From Streptosporangium amethystogenes (GTDB taxonomy: Bacteria; Actinomycetota; Actinomycetes; Streptosporangiales; Streptosporangiaceae): 64,000 nt of DNA. The stretch is from positions 186,001 through 250,000 of the forward strand of contig NZ_JOEQ01000003.1 of assembly GCF_000721075.1 (NCBI RefSeq), in the 5' to 3' direction. The notes beneath the pieces were generated by a model, which worked only from the letters and a program-made list of their open reading frames with translations, did no database searches and was not told the DNA's origin. Made by a program: the position numbers and the translations under genes. How positions within the stretch are numbered: the first letter of the stretch is position 1; each line of letters opens with the position of its first letter. Below, piece after piece: positions 1-11,776 of this stretch.

Positions 1-60
1 GGGGTGGGATGTTCCCGCTACGCCGCAAGCGAACGACGTTTGTCCGTCAGACAAACACAT

Positions 61-111
61 CATGCGGTCATGGCCGCCACCGGACCCCACCGTGACCGCC
101 ATAACCGCATG
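61..111 (-). terminator. Hairpin downstream of lsr2
   Basis: Inverted repeat with 14-base arms (61-74 and 98-111) differing at one position, around a 23-base loop. It lies 38 bases past the lsr2 stop codon on the minus strand. There is no T-tract, which is usual for actinobacterial terminators. The terminator role is inferred from position and fold. Confidence 0.5.
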
Positions 112-118
112 ATTCACT

Positions 119-157
119 CGATCTACTGAGCCGATCTAGTGAGCCGATCTAGTGAGC
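119..157. repeat. 13-bp tandem repeat, three copies, across the lsr2 stop
   Basis: Three head-to-tail 13-base units (119-131, 132-144, 145-157) of the form CGATCTAGTGAGC; the first copy differs at one base (C for G). The lsr2 stop codon (TAG, 151-149) lies inside the third copy. The unit length is not a multiple of three, so copy number would not lengthen the protein. Confidence 0.8.
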
Positions 158-481
158 CGCTTCGTACTGCTCGACGATCTTGGAGGCGATTCGACCGCGC
201 TCGCTGACATTAAGGCCGTGGGACTTCGCCCATGCCCGGATGTCGGCGCTCTTCTCTCGCGTGAGTGCCCGCGCGCCACCCGCGCGGCGACGGCGGGGTG
301 CCAGCGCGCCGGAACGACGGGCGCTCTGCACGAAAGGCGACAGGGAGTCGCGGAGCTTCTTCGCGTTAACGTCACTCAGGTCAATCTCATAGCTGGTGCC
401 GTCAATCGCGAAGGCGACAGTCTCATTGGCCTCGCCCCCATCGAGGTCGTCGATGAGAATCTCCTGGATCTGCTTGGCCAT
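149..481 (-). CDS. lsr2: Lsr2 family nucleoid-associated protein
   Basis: Small (110 aa) DNA-bridging protein that coats and silences AT-rich DNA in actinobacteria. The N-terminal half (residues 1-60) is the dimerisation domain, recognisable by DDLDGGEA and YEIDLSD. A basic Arg-rich linker (about 60-72) follows, then the C-terminal DNA-binding domain with the RGR minor-groove clamp (SERGRI, about 94-99). Length matches the family. The ATG start has an AAAGGA ribosome-binding site 7 bases upstream. Several AT-rich intergenic spots in this window (near 37.5 kb and 50.2 kb) are the kind of DNA Lsr2 usually binds; that link is inference. Confidence 0.95.
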   Translation of the reverse strand: MAKQIQEILIDDLDGGEANETVAFAIDGTSYEIDLSDVNAKKLRDSLSPFVQSARRSGALAPRRRRAGGARALTREKSADIRAWAKSHGLNVSERGRIASKIVEQYEAAH

Positions 482-613
482 CTACACAATCCTTTCGCGG
501 AGTATTGTTTCATTCGCAAGCTAAACATATACCCGAGATCGAAGAGCGGCAATTCCAGGAGCCCGGCGATTCTCACAGGCAACCGAGACACTCTCAGTCG
601 GCGCTCCGGTGGA

Positions 614-754
614 TCAGCTGTTCTGCGACTCGGCCGGGTCGGAGTGTTTTGGCCGGCGACCGGCGGCTTCACTCCGAAGTAGCTTGACGACTCCGAAGAT
701 GAAGGCTCCGCCGACGACCGCCGGAGGTATCAACGCGGACAATACGTCGTACAT
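614..754 (-). CDS. Small single-pass membrane protein (46 aa)
   Basis: Starts MYDVLSALIPP, followed by a hydrophobic stretch at about residues 9-24 and a basic, polar tail, so a one-helix membrane protein with a cytoplasmic tail is likely. The ATG at 754 has a purine-rich GAGCGAGGA sequence just upstream, which favours it over the upstream in-frame codon at 796. Function is unknown. Small actinobacterial proteins of this layout exist, but I do not recognise a named family. Confidence 0.5.
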   Translation of the reverse strand: MYDVLSALIPPAVVGGAFIFGVVKLLRSEAAGRRPKHSDPAESQNS

Positions 755-996
755 TCGTCCTCGCTCCGTACCGCTAGGTGGCTTTCTGGAGACCATGAAA
801 ATTTGGCGACGACTCCCGAAGCCACGCGGGTGTCCGCCCGATCAGTCTGGAACCGCCCACAGATGACCATAGCGCCACCGGACGGCGACGCGTGTCAGCA
901 GGGGCGACCATGCCCGTCACTCTCCAGCCTAATGCTTCTCTCCAGCCGCCTTACCGGTTGCAGTCGTAAAGCCGCAGGGAAAAACCGACAGGACGA

Positions 997-1629
997 TCAG
1001 GTGATCATCGCCGCCTTCGGAAATACCAATGCCCGCCCGCTCTCCGGCCGCCGCGCCACCGGCCTCGGAGGAGCGAAGCTCCTGGTGGGAGCGCCTGCCC
1101 GTCGGGATGAACAACGCCTTGTCACGGAACCGGAGATCACCTCGGGCGGGTTCATCACGAGAATGTCCACCGTCGGCAGAACATCCTGATGGAGAGCGGC
1201 TCGCTTCATCACCCGGGTGGCAGCCGATGCGACGCAAGCCTGCGGAACAAGACGGATCTTCAACGCTTTCTTGCCAAGAGTACGGCCCACTCTGGTGTGG
1301 AGTACATAGTCGTAGACCGTATAACCACCAAAGACGATGGGCTCACCGGACAACCCAGGCAACACCACACACCCATGATCCAGCTCCGCGAGAAGACCCC
1401 TGAACGCGCGACGGAAGGTGAAGGAGAGAAACCCGCGGACCGTCACCGGGGATGCGGGAGGCGAGCCGGTCCCACCATTCGATGACTGGTGTACGAACCC
1501 TCGGCGGGGGCAGATCCGGCATTGGCGTCTCATAGCGGCTTGCGGGCTCTCCTGAGCCCCTTGTCCGGCCTCAAACACGAATATTCCGCCACACCGGGGC
1601 CCGATCATAAGTCCCCCCGCGTCACCCAA
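997..1629 (-). pseudogene. Decayed RDD-family membrane protein
   Basis: Only the middle of this frame looks like protein: a segment containing GRTLGKKALKIRLVP matches the conserved second part of RDD domains (compare [15 protein letters not shown] in the intact RDD protein immediately upstream at 1757-2983). The expected last membrane helix and the C-terminal ALHDKVAGT motif are lost, and the ends read as low-quality Arg/Ser/Pro sequence. It is most simply a tandem paralogue that has lost frame at both ends. Confidence is limited because homology rests on about 60 residues. Confidence 0.4.
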
Positions 1630-1756
1630 GGCACGGCAAATGATTTTTACGCTTCCGCGGCCGAGGCGGTTACCCAGCCCTAACGGTCCCCGTTTTTCTG
1701 GTTCGGGCGCGAAATCGGGGCCGACGGTTCAACCGCCGGCCCCGATTTACCCGGAA

Positions 1757-2983
1757 CTACTTGATCTTGACGACGACCGTCCCGGCCACCTTGTCGTGCA
1801 GCGCCTGCTGCAGGGGCTTGTCCCACAGCAGCCACAGCACGTTCACGAGGCTGAAGATGTTGATAATCCAGCCGACGAAGGGGATCCAGCTCAGGAACTG
1901 CGGGCCGAAGAACACACCGCCGCGCTTGAGCGCGACGTCGGAGCTGAGCCCGCCCGGCGGCAGGGTGCTGCCGACGGGCACGATCTTGATACCCATGACC
2001 ATCTTGCCGACGGTCTGCCCACCCCTACTGATCATGAAGAACTCGTAGGCGAAGTAGATCGCCGCGGAGACCAGGGAGCTGAGCAGAGTCGCGAGGAAGA
2101 CGCCGCTTCCTTCGGTGACGACACCCGTCTCAAGGTTGAAATCGGAAGACGTCACGAGGATGCCGGTCAGCACCGCGCCGATGATCAACGTCGGGATCAC
2201 CAGGATGATCCCGTCGACGATCCGCGCCACCAGGCGCTGCCACCACTCGGCGAGCGGGGCAGGAGCGCCGGGGGGACCACCATAGGGCTGGCCGTACCCC
2301 TGCTGCTGACCGTAACCGGGCTGCTGACCGTAGTCGGGCTGCTGACCGTAACCGGGCTGCTGACCGTAGTCGGGCTGCTGACCGTAACCGGGCTGCTGGC
2401 CATAACCGGGCTGCTGACCGTAGCCCGGCTGCTCGTGGGACGCCTGCTGCCCGTAGCCGGGTTGCTGACCGTACTGCTGCTGGCCATAACCGGGCTGCTG
2501 ACCGTAGCCCGGCTGCTCGTGGGACGCCTGCTGCCCGTAGCCGGGTTGCTGACCGTACGCGCCGGTCCCGCCCTGCTGCCCGTAGCCCGGCTGCTCATGG
2601 GACGCCTGCTGCCCGTAGCCGGGCTGCTGACCGTACGCGCCGGTCCCGCCCTGCTGGCCGTAGCCCTGCTGCTGGCCGTACGCGTCCGTCCCGCCCTGCT
2701 GACCGTACGACTGCTGCTGCTGCCCGTAGCCCTGCTGGCCGTAACCGGGCTGCTGCCCGTATCCCTGCTGCTGCCCATAGCCCTGTTGGCCGTAGCCAGG
2801 CTGAGCCACCCCCGGGCCGGTGTTCGGCTGCGACCCCTCCGACCGATATCCCATGATCGTCACGTCGGGGTCGAGTTCACCAGGGGCTCGACCCGGGTTG
2901 TGCTGTCCGTAATCCGGCTGTCCCGAAGGTGTGCGACTGCGCTCGGGATCATCCTGCGGATACGGCGGCTGTCCGGTGCTCAC
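1757..2983 (-). CDS. RDD family membrane protein with Gly-Tyr-Gln-rich N-terminal repeats
   Basis: A 408-residue protein in two parts. Residues 1-236 are predicted disordered and cytoplasmic: a Pro/Asp-rich start, then about two dozen YGQQ units (61-236). Residues about 245-408 form an RDD domain with hydrophobic segments near 255-280, 295-315 and 365-390, the signature [13 protein letters not shown], and a C-terminal [12 protein letters not shown] motif. RDD proteins are multi-pass membrane proteins whose role is mostly unknown (transport or osmotic functions are proposed for a few). Pro/Gly/Gln-rich tails before RDD domains are common in actinobacteria, but this one is long and very regular. 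The ATG lies upstream of the first Pro-rich segment. Confidence 0.9.
   Translation of the reverse strand: MSTGQPPYPQDDPERSRTPSGQPDYGQHNPGRAPGELDPDVTIMGYRSEGSQPNTGPGVAQPGYGQQGYGQQQGYGQQPGYGQQGYGQQQQSYGQQGGTDAYGQQQGYGQQGGTGAYGQQPGYGQQASHEQPGYGQQGGTGAYGQQPGYGQQASHEQPGYGQQPGYGQQQYGQQPGYGQQASHEQPGYGQQPGYGQQPGYGQQPDYGQQPGYGQQPDYGQQPGYGQQQGYGQPYGGPPGAPAPLAEWWQRLVARIVDGIILVIPTLIIGAVLTGILVTSSDFNLETGVVTEGSGVFLATLLSSLVSAAIYFAYEFFMISRGGQTVGKMVMGIKIVPVGSTLPPGGLSSDVALKRGGVFFGPQFLSWIPFVGWIINIFSLVNVLWLLWDKPLQQALHDKVAGTVVVKIK
2276..2803 (-). repeat. YGQQ-coding repeat array
   Basis: Coding tandem repeat: units of 12-18 bases encoding [18 protein letters not shown] and AYGQQ. A longer block, containing GGTGAYGQQ followed by ASHEQ, is itself duplicated. 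Neighbouring units keep nearly the same codons, which points to recent slippage or unequal crossing over. All unit lengths preserve frame. Confidence 0.85.
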
Positions 2984-3082
2984 CGCGTCACCTCACTTAG
3001 ACTGCGCATGTGGCAAATGTCAGACGCACATGCTTGCTGTTGCACAAGGTATCGACATAGGAATCAACAGTCACCTTTCCAG

Positions 3083-3736
3083 TCAGTCATCTCTAAAGTC
3101 ATCAGAGTCGGGCTCGCGTGTCAGGTGCAGCAGCATCCGGGTGTTTCCCAAGGTATTGGGCTTGACGTGCTCCAGATCGAGGAACTCCGCGACGCCCTCG
3201 TCGTAGGAGGCGAGAAGTTCGGCGTAGACCTCCGGGGCGACGGGTGTGCCCTGGATCTCCTGAAATCCGTGCCGGGCGAAGAAGTCGACCTCGAAGGTCA
3301 GGCAGAAGACCCTGCGCAGACCCAGCTCGGCGGCCGTGCGGATGAGCGCCGAGACGATCCGATGGCCGATTCCCGTTCCCCTGCGGGTCGGATCGACGGC
3401 AACGGTCCGGATTTCGGCAAGATCCTCCCAGAGAACATGAAGCGCCCCGCAACCGAGGATCATCCCCTCCGCGTCAGTCGCGACCCAGAACTCCTGGATG
3501 TCCTCGTACAGGGTGACGGTGGCCTTCTCCAGCAGGCGCGGGCCGGCTCCACCGTAGGTGTCGACGAGCCGCCTGATGGCGCGGACGTCCGGGGTGCGGG
3601 CACGGCGGACCGTGACCGCCGGGGGTGCGCCGGGGGCGGGTGATTCCCGCCCCTCTCCCTCGGATCCGGTTCGCCGCTCCCCCTCTTTCCCGGGGTTCGC
3701 GAACGGCACGGGAGAATGCTCCGCAAGCTGCTCCAT
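3083..3736 (-). CDS. argA: Amino-acid N-acetyltransferase (N-acetylglutamate synthase, GNAT type)
   Basis: Makes N-acetylglutamate from glutamate and acetyl-CoA, the first step of arginine synthesis. This is the short stand-alone GNAT form found in actinobacteria rather than the long ArgA with an amino-acid-kinase domain. The GNAT fold covers about residues 42-200, with the acetyl-CoA loop RRGTGIG and the family segments GCGALHV, EIRTVAVDP and LTFEVDFFARHGF. The C-terminal KPNTLGNTRM segment is also typical. The first 40 residues are a Pro/Gly/Glu-rich tail without family similarity, and no good ribosome-binding site precedes the ATG at 3736, so the true start could differ. Confidence 0.85.
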   Translation of the reverse strand: MEQLAEHSPVPFANPGKEGERRTGSEGEGRESPAPGAPPAVTVRRARTPDVRAIRRLVDTYGGAGPRLLEKATVTLYEDIQEFWVATDAEGMILGCGALHVLWEDLAEIRTVAVDPTRRGTGIGHRIVSALIRTAAELGLRRVFCLTFEVDFFARHGFQEIQGTPVAPEVYAELLASYDEGVAEFLDLEHVKPNTLGNTRMLLHLTREPDSDDFRDD

Positions 3737-4067
3737 GACCGATCAGCGTACGTCCTCTCCGGCCTTCAATTACGGCTCACCCTTAACTCTCGCCCCGAGG
3801 GCATCACATGACCCTTGGTAGTTGGATTACCACGCTGGGTGCACGGCGCCTCTAATGTGTCACAGCTCATCTTTGGCACGGTCCCGGACCTGGGAAGACC
3901 CGCGCCAGGCCCGCGACAGGGAAGGCAAAGGCAGCGTAATGGCCATGTTGATCATATTGCCATGTGATCTTTCCGTGACATTTCAGTTGCGAAACCTCTA
4001 CTGAGTTCGCAGTTCTGGTTGAGCAGGAACCACGAGTGCACTAATCTCCGTGCTCGATGTCAGAGAC

Positions 4068-4206
4068 GTAAAAGCCTGACCCGCCGAATCTCCCGACAGG
4101 GGAACCGGGGACCCAACACGTCCTTCGGGGTGAATCCGAGTGCCACCGGCGCACCCGGTAGGGCTGCCTCCGGCCCGAACCCGTCAGCTAACCCGGTAGG
4201 CGGCCG
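4068..4206 (+). ncRNA. ydaO/yuaA-type c-di-AMP riboswitch
   Basis: The leader of the wall hydrolase gene contains the conserved blocks of this class in order: CCGCCGAATCTCCCGACAGG, GGGGAACCGGGG, TTCGGGGTGAATCC and CGAACCCGTCAGCTAACC. Spacing and order fit the family. In actinobacteria these riboswitches commonly sit before resuscitation-factor and NlpC/P60 genes and switch expression off when c-di-AMP is bound. The 3' edge is 17 bases from the start codon, so control may act on the ribosome-binding site as well as on transcription. Edges are approximate. Confidence 0.9.
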
Positions 4207-4223
4207 AGAAGAGGAGCCCGTTG

Positions 4224-5276
4224 GTGAAGCGCATGCGCGACCGCGCAGCAGAGCACGCGGGCGGCGACGCCCGCTGTCGAGAACGCGCGCCGCGGAGGCG
4301 AAGTCGCCGCCGGATGGCGGTCATCGGCATGGCGTTCGCCATCATGACCCTCGGCACCCCCCTGGTCTCGGCCACGGCGGATCCCGAGCCCAGCCTCCAG
4401 CAACTGGCCAAGCAGGCCGAGAAGCTGCACGAGGAGATCGGCACGCTCGCCGAGCAGTACAACGGCGAGCGGGTCAGGCTCAAGCAGGCCCAGCGAGCCG
4501 CGGAAAGCGCCAAGAAGACCCTCGCGACGAGCGAGTCGGAGCTCGCGACCCGGCGCACCAAGGCCGCCCTCCTCGCGCAGAGCAGCTACATGTCCGGCGG
4601 CCTGAGCTCCGGACTCGCCTTCAGCCAGTCGACCGACCCCGACACCTTCCTCGACCAGGCCACCACCAACTACGCCCTCCAGCAGCAGCAGAGTGAGGAG
4701 GTCGCCCAGGTCGGCCGGGCGATCGAGGCCGCCGAGCGGGCACAGGCCAGCGCCAAGGCGAGGACCTCGGAGGTCAAGGTGCTCCTGGAGGAGATCGAGG
4801 GCAAGCGCAGCAGGATCGAGCGACTGGTCACACGGGTCGAGAGCGACCTGTTCAGCGAGGTGCGCACCAGGGCCGTCAACAACAGGAGTGCCCGGGTGAA
4901 GGTCGACGTGCCCATCGTGGGCAGCGGCAAGGCGGCGGAGGCGGCCCGCTGGGCGCTCACCCAGCAACTCAAGCCGTACGTCTGGGGCGCCGAGGGCCCC
5001 AACTCCTTCGACTGCTCCGGCCTGGTCATGTGGGCCTACCAGAAGGTCGGCATCAGCCTGCCGCACTACACCGGCAACCAGTGGACCGCGGGCACCCACA
5101 TCTCCAGAAACGACCTGCGCCCAGGCGACCTGGTCTTCTTCTACAGCGACCTGCACCACGTCGGGATCTACATCGGCGCGGGCCTGATGGTCCACGCGCC
5201 CCGGACGGGTGACGTCATCCATATCGCCACGATCGACAACCGGCCCTTCGCCGGCGGGGTGCGGATCGCCGACTGA
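4224..5276 (+). CDS. Secreted NlpC/P60 peptidoglycan endopeptidase (C40 family)
   Basis: Predicted to cut stem peptides in peptidoglycan outside the cell, like the Rip proteins of mycobacteria. A basic N-terminus and hydrophobic stretch (about residues 30-50, ending near SATADP) form a signal peptide. Residues about 55-225 are coiled coil. The NlpC/P60 domain occupies about 235-350, with the catalytic Cys in FDCSGL, the catalytic His in HHVGIYIG and the HAPRTGD segment. The GTG at 4224 is preferred because GAGGAG ends 7 bases upstream; a TTG at 4221 is too close. A c-di-AMP riboswitch precedes it, tying expression to wall and osmotic status. Confidence 0.93.
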   Translation: MKRMRDRAAEHAGGDARCRERAPRRRSRRRMAVIGMAFAIMTLGTPLVSATADPEPSLQQLAKQAEKLHEEIGTLAEQYNGERVRLKQAQRAAESAKKTLATSESELATRRTKAALLAQSSYMSGGLSSGLAFSQSTDPDTFLDQATTNYALQQQQSEEVAQVGRAIEAAERAQASAKARTSEVKVLLEEIEGKRSRIERLVTRVESDLFSEVRTRAVNNRSARVKVDVPIVGSGKAAEAARWALTQQLKPYVWGAEGPNSFDCSGLVMWAYQKVGISLPHYTGNQWTAGTHISRNDLRPGDLVFFYSDLHHVGIYIGAGLMVHAPRTGDVIHIATIDNRPFAGGVRIAD

Positions 5277-5445
5277 GCGGCCGAGCCGCCCGGCCCCTGG
5301 CCGGAGCGAGCCCCGCTCCGGCTCCTGTCCGGCGGACCCTGCCCTGCCGAGGGCCGGTCAGATGGTGTCCCGCGGGCACGGTGACGATGACAGCGCGGCG
5401 AGGCGCCACCCGACCGCGGTGGGCGGAAGCCCCAGGGGGCAGGGC

Positions 5446-5694
5446 CTAGATCAGGCGGCGGCGGGCCGCCCAGGCCACGGCCTCGATCGCCGTGGCGACA
5501 CCGATGCGGTCGCAGATGCCTCTGAGCCTGCGTCTGACGGTCCGGCCGCTGATATCGAGGCGGCGCCCCACCCTGTCGACGGTGACACCCTTGGCGAGTT
5601 CAGCCAGCAGCACGAGGTCGTCGTCGCTGAGACCGATATCACTCATGCCCAGGGGGCTGTCGCCATGGCGAGAATCCACTTCTGGATATGCCAT
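5446..5694 (-). CDS. Short LuxR/GerE-type helix-turn-helix protein
   Basis: An 82-residue protein that is almost only a GerE-like DNA-binding domain: LSDDDLVLLAELAKG, VGRRLDISGRTVRRRL and a closing IGVATAIEAVAWAARRRLI. There is no receiver or sensor domain, so it would act as a stand-alone DNA-binding protein or with a partner. The ATG at 5694 is preceded by GGGGGGAG. It is convergent with the wall hydrolase. Target genes are unknown. Confidence 0.75.
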   Translation of the reverse strand: MAYPEVDSRHGDSPLGMSDIGLSDDDLVLLAELAKGVTVDRVGRRLDISGRTVRRRLRGICDRIGVATAIEAVAWAARRRLI

Positions 5695-5886
5695 CAAGAG
5701 TCACTCCCCCCACTCTGGAAACCGGGTGCGAGACGCCGGAAATGAATACCGTCCGCCAGGAACGGTAAACGCCTTGTTCAAAGGTCGTCAAGTTCTACTC
5801 TTCATAGCGCGCGCCCACTATTGACATACTAGGTGCTACGTGAAGTACTCATGATATGTCAGTGCCTTTGGGGTTAAGTCACCACC

Positions 5887-6250
5887 GTGCCCCCGCACGA
5901 GCCCGCAGGTGCCCCCCTGGCTGCGACAACAGAAGTCCTGGCAGAACAAGGTTTTGCCGGAACCGTCGCGGCGGCGCGCACCCGCGGGGCCGCATCCTCG
6001 GCGGAAGCGAGCCGTCCGCTTTTCCCCGGGAAAACTGATCTCTTCCTGACGCTCTTCGACGGCCACGCCGCCTGGCGCCTTGACGGCACCTCACGGAAAA
6101 CTCTGAAATGGGAAGCCTGCGAGAGCACCTTTGCGGCATTCGCGAAGTATCGGGTGCCGACAACGGACGTCAGGCGATATTGGACATGCTTAAAAGGGAG
6201 TTTCTGCGCGATGCAGAAAGCCGTCCGAAATTGCATGGGGGAGAGTGAGC
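5887..6250 (+). pseudogene. Decayed TetR-family regulator
   Basis: The first 60 codons keep the outline of a TetR DNA-binding domain (EVLAEQGFAGT near the start, FPGKTDLFLTLFDGH after it), but the helix-turn-helix between them has lost its pattern, and the part after about codon 115 is unrelated to any regulator. The frame simply runs on into the lysS downstream region. I read it as a pseudogene with indels inside the recognition helix. A working divergent regulator is unlikely. Confidence 0.5.
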
Positions 6251-6510
6251 ACGGCCCCACGATTTCCGGCCCATCGGGATTCGACCCGTCCGCCCAGGCG
6301 TCGTCCGCGTGCCGCGTTCGTGCCCACCCGGGCCGGCACGGAGCCGTGCGGGACGGTGCGGAGGTGCCCGCGAGGTGGCGAGGGCGCTACCCGGTACGCC
6401 GGCCGGGATTCGAAGGTGCGCGCCGAGCCCGACCGGCCCGCCCCGGAGATGCCGTCGCAGGCCGTCATCCGGGCTTCGGTCCCGGCGGACACCGCCTGGC
6501 GGAAACGGTC

Positions 6511-6557
6511 GCGTCGCCGGACCGGGTGGGACGGGGTCCCACCCGGTCCGGCGACGC
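6511..6557 (-). terminator. Perfect 21-bp hairpin downstream of lysS
   Basis: Arms 6511-6531 and 6537-6557 are perfectly complementary with a 5-base loop. The structure begins 12 bases beyond the lysS stop. It is very GC-rich and has no T-tract on either strand. The terminator role is inferred from stem quality and position. Confidence 0.75.
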
Positions 6558-6568
6558 CGCCCTCGGAC

Positions 6569-8149
6569 TCAGCCGGTCGGCTTGACCAGCGGGAACAGGA
6601 TGGTCTCGCGGATGTTCTTACCGGTGAAGGCCATGATGAGGCGGTCGATGCCGAGACCCATGCCACCGGTGGGCGGCATCGCATATTCCAGTGCGGTGAG
6701 GAAGTCCTCGTCAAGCTGCATGGCCTCGGCGTCCCCGCCCGCGGCGAGCAGGGACTGCTCGGTGAGGCGGCGGCGCTGCTCGACCGGATCGACCAGCTCC
6801 GAGTAGGCGGTACCGAGCTCGGTGCCGAACCCGATCAGGTCCCACTTCTCGGTGAGGAGCGGGTTGTCACGGTGCTGGCGGGTCAGCGGGGAGGTCTCCA
6901 CCGGATAGTCCATGACGAACGTGGGCTGGACGAGCGTGTGCTCGACGAGCGCCTCGAAGATCTCCTGGACGAGCTTGCCCTGACCCCACTTGGCGTCCCA
7001 GTGGATCTCCCGGGCGTCCGCCAGCTTGCGTACGTACTCCAGGGACGTCGCGGTGGTGATCTCCTCGCCCAGTGCCTCCGAGACCGACCCGTAGAGGGTG
7101 ATCCGCGGCCACTTCGCCAGGCCGAGGTCGATCTCCTGCCCCTGGTGGACGACCACGGAGTGGCCGAGGGCCGCCACGACCGCCTTCTGGATCATCCGCT
7201 GGGTCAGGTCGGCCATGTCGTTGTAGTCGAGATACGTGCCGTAGGCCTCGAGCATCGTGAACTCGGGATTGTGCGTGGAGTCCGCGCCCTCGTTGCGGAA
7301 GTTACGGTTGATCTCGAAGACCTTCTCGATACCGCCGACCACGAGCCGCTTGAGGTAGAGCTCGATCGCGATGCGAAGGTAGAGCTCCATGTCGTAGGCG
7401 TTGATGTGGGTCTTGAAAGGCCGGGCCGTGGCTCCACCGTGGATCGGCTGGAGCATCGGCGTCTCGACCTCCAGATAGCCCTCCTCATGCCAGAAGTCGC
7501 GGATGGACCGCACCACGGCGCTACGGGTGTAGGCCAGCTTCCTGGCCTCGTCGTTGACGATGAGGTCGATGTAGCGCTGGCGGACCCGCGCCTCGGGGTC
7601 GGTGAGCCCGGCGTGCTTCTCCGGCAGCGGGCGCAGGCACTTCGAAGTGATCGCCCAGCGGTCGGCGAGGATGGACAGCTCTCCCCTGCGGGAGGTGATG
7701 ACCTCACCCTCGATGCCCACGTGGTCGCCGAGGTCGACGTCGCGCTTCCACGAGGCCAGCGCCTCCTCGCCCACCCTGTCCAGGGAGATCATGACCTGGA
7801 GATCGCCGGAGCCGTCGCGGATGGTGGCGAAGCAGAGTTTGCCACCGGTCCTGGACAGCATCACCCGGCCGGTGACACCTACCGTGTCGCCCGTCGCGGT
7901 GTCAGCGGAGAGATCGGCGTATTTCCGGCGGATCTCGGCGTTGGTCGCGGTGCGCGGGAAGTTCACCGGGTAGGGGTCGACCCCCTCGGAGCGGAGGCGG
8001 TCGAGCTTCTCCCGGCGCACGCGCATCTGCTCGGGCAGATCCTCGGCGATGTTGGTCACTTCATCGGTCACAGTTCCAAAGGGTACCGATGTGGCGAACC
8101 TCGTGAGGTCGTCGACCGCCGGGGGCCGGAGAGGACTCCAGGGCGCCAT
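6569..8149 (-). CDS. lysS: Lysine--tRNA ligase, class II
   Basis: Charges tRNA-Lys with lysine in the cytoplasm. The N-terminal OB-fold tRNA-anticodon-binding domain covers about residues 60-175 (VGVTGRVMLSRTGGKLCF). The class II catalytic core follows, with motif 2 (FEINRNFRNEG), the lysine-pocket segment (HNPEFTMLEAY) and motif 3 (GLGIDRLIM) near the C-terminus. The ATG at 8149 has GGAGG 4 bases upstream and is chosen over a GTG at 8167. It gives an N-terminus about 25 residues longer than most bacterial LysRS; an internal GTG (near 8071) would give the common length. It follows coaX closely on the same strand. Confidence 0.95.
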   Translation of the reverse strand: MAPWSPLRPPAVDDLTRFATSVPFGTVTDEVTNIAEDLPEQMRVRREKLDRLRSEGVDPYPVNFPRTATNAEIRRKYADLSADTATGDTVGVTGRVMLSRTGGKLCFATIRDGSGDLQVMISLDRVGEEALASWKRDVDLGDHVGIEGEVITSRRGELSILADRWAITSKCLRPLPEKHAGLTDPEARVRQRYIDLIVNDEARKLAYTRSAVVRSIRDFWHEEGYLEVETPMLQPIHGGATARPFKTHINAYDMELYLRIAIELYLKRLVVGGIEKVFEINRNFRNEGADSTHNPEFTMLEAYGTYLDYNDMADLTQRMIQKAVVAALGHSVVVHQGQEIDLGLAKWPRITLYGSVSEALGEEITTATSLEYVRKLADAREIHWDAKWGQGKLVQEIFEALVEHTLVQPTFVMDYPVETSPLTRQHRDNPLLTEKWDLIGFGTELGTAYSELVDPVEQRRRLTEQSLLAAGGDAEAMQLDEDFLTALEYAMPPTGGMGLGIDRLIMAFTGKNIRETILFPLVKPTG

Positions 8150-8206
8150 GGGGTCCTCCGGGAACACCGCGGCACCCCCGGCCGCGGCACCGGTGTCGTA
8201 ACGCTC

Positions 8207-8988
8207 TCAGGTGGCGTTGCGGTGGTAGATCAGGCGCAGCCCGATCAGCGTGAGCCAGGGCTCGTGCATGTCGATCGAGCGCGCCTCGCTGACCACCAGC
8301 GGCGCCGCGCTGCCGGTGGCGACCACCGTGACGTCGTCGGGGTTGGCGGCGAGTTCGGCCGCCATCCGCTCGACGATCCCGTCCACCTGACCGGCGAAGC
8401 CGTAGATGATGCCGGCCTGGAGCGCCTCGACGGTGTTCTTGGCGATCACGGAGCGGGGGCGGACCAGCTCCACCTTGTGGAGCTGCGCCCCCGCCGCGGC
8501 GAGCGCGTCCACCGAGATCTGGATGCCGGGGGCGGTCACCGCGCCGACGTACTCCCCCTTGGCGGAGACGGCGTCGAAGGAGGTCGCGGTCCCGAAGTCG
8601 ACGATGACGCACGGCCCGCCGTACAGCTGGATGGCCGCCAGCGCGTTGACGATGCGGTCGCTGCCGACCTCCTTCGGGTTGTCCATCCGGACCGGCACCC
8701 CGGTGCGGACGCCCGGCTCGACGATCACCGCCGTCACGTCGCCGTAGTAGCGGCGACACATCTCGCGCATCTCGTTGAGCACCGACGGAACGGTGGAGCA
8801 GATCACGATGCCGTTGACGTCGGTGCCCTTGAGCAGCGGTGACTGCCCGAGCAACCCCTGGAGCACGACGGCGATCTCGTCCGCCGTACGCCGGGCGTCC
8901 GTGGCGATCCGCCAGTGCTCGATGACGTCCTCGCCCTCGAAGAGGCCGAGAACGGTGTGAGTGTTGCCGACGTCAATGGCAAGCAGCA

Positions 8989-8989
<1 letters not shown>
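8207..8989 (-). CDS. coaX: Type III pantothenate kinase
   Basis: Phosphorylates pantothenate with ATP, the first committed step of coenzyme A synthesis. It has the actin/hexokinase-like fold with the N-terminal phosphate-binding motif IDVGNTHTVLGLFEG (residues 5-19), the central DFGTATSFD segment and the GSDRIVNALAA motif typical of type III enzymes. At 260 aa it has normal length. Its ATG overlaps the stop of the NadB-NadC gene (TGATG), so the two are probably translationally coupled, linking NAD and CoA synthesis in one transcript with panC further upstream. Confidence 0.95.
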
Positions 8990-11529
<2,540 letters not shown>

Positions 11530-11776
11530 TGCCGCCTCCTCGCGGAGTCATAGAGGCCGTTCATTTCGTCAGCGTGACGATAACGCCAACCCCGGCGCGG
11601 CTGTTCCCCGGGGTGGGGCATTTCGCCCGCCCTCCGAAACCACCGTGCCTCTGGGCCGCGGACGGCGGGAACGGGACCCCGCGTCGGGAACTCACCATCG
11701 GGGCAGAAGGGCACGGCGGCCCCGGGCGCCGGGCGCGGGGGAACCGGGCAGCACCGGGGACGAGGGCCTCCGGAGC

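Noticed and set aside
2276..2803. Regular repeats considered as a CRISPR array
   Set aside because: Units are 12-18 bases, coding, contiguous and without unique spacers of constant length.
1640..3643. Long plus-strand frame with leucine/valine repeats ([10 protein letters not shown] type)
   Set aside because: It is the antisense reading of the YGQQ repeat of the RDD gene; repeats in one strand force repeats in the other.
6245..8842. Very long open frame on the plus strand across lysS and coaX
   Set aside because: It is antisense to two clear housekeeping genes; its Leu/Val/Arg/Asp/Gly bias is the usual shadow of high-GC codon use, and no domain is seen.
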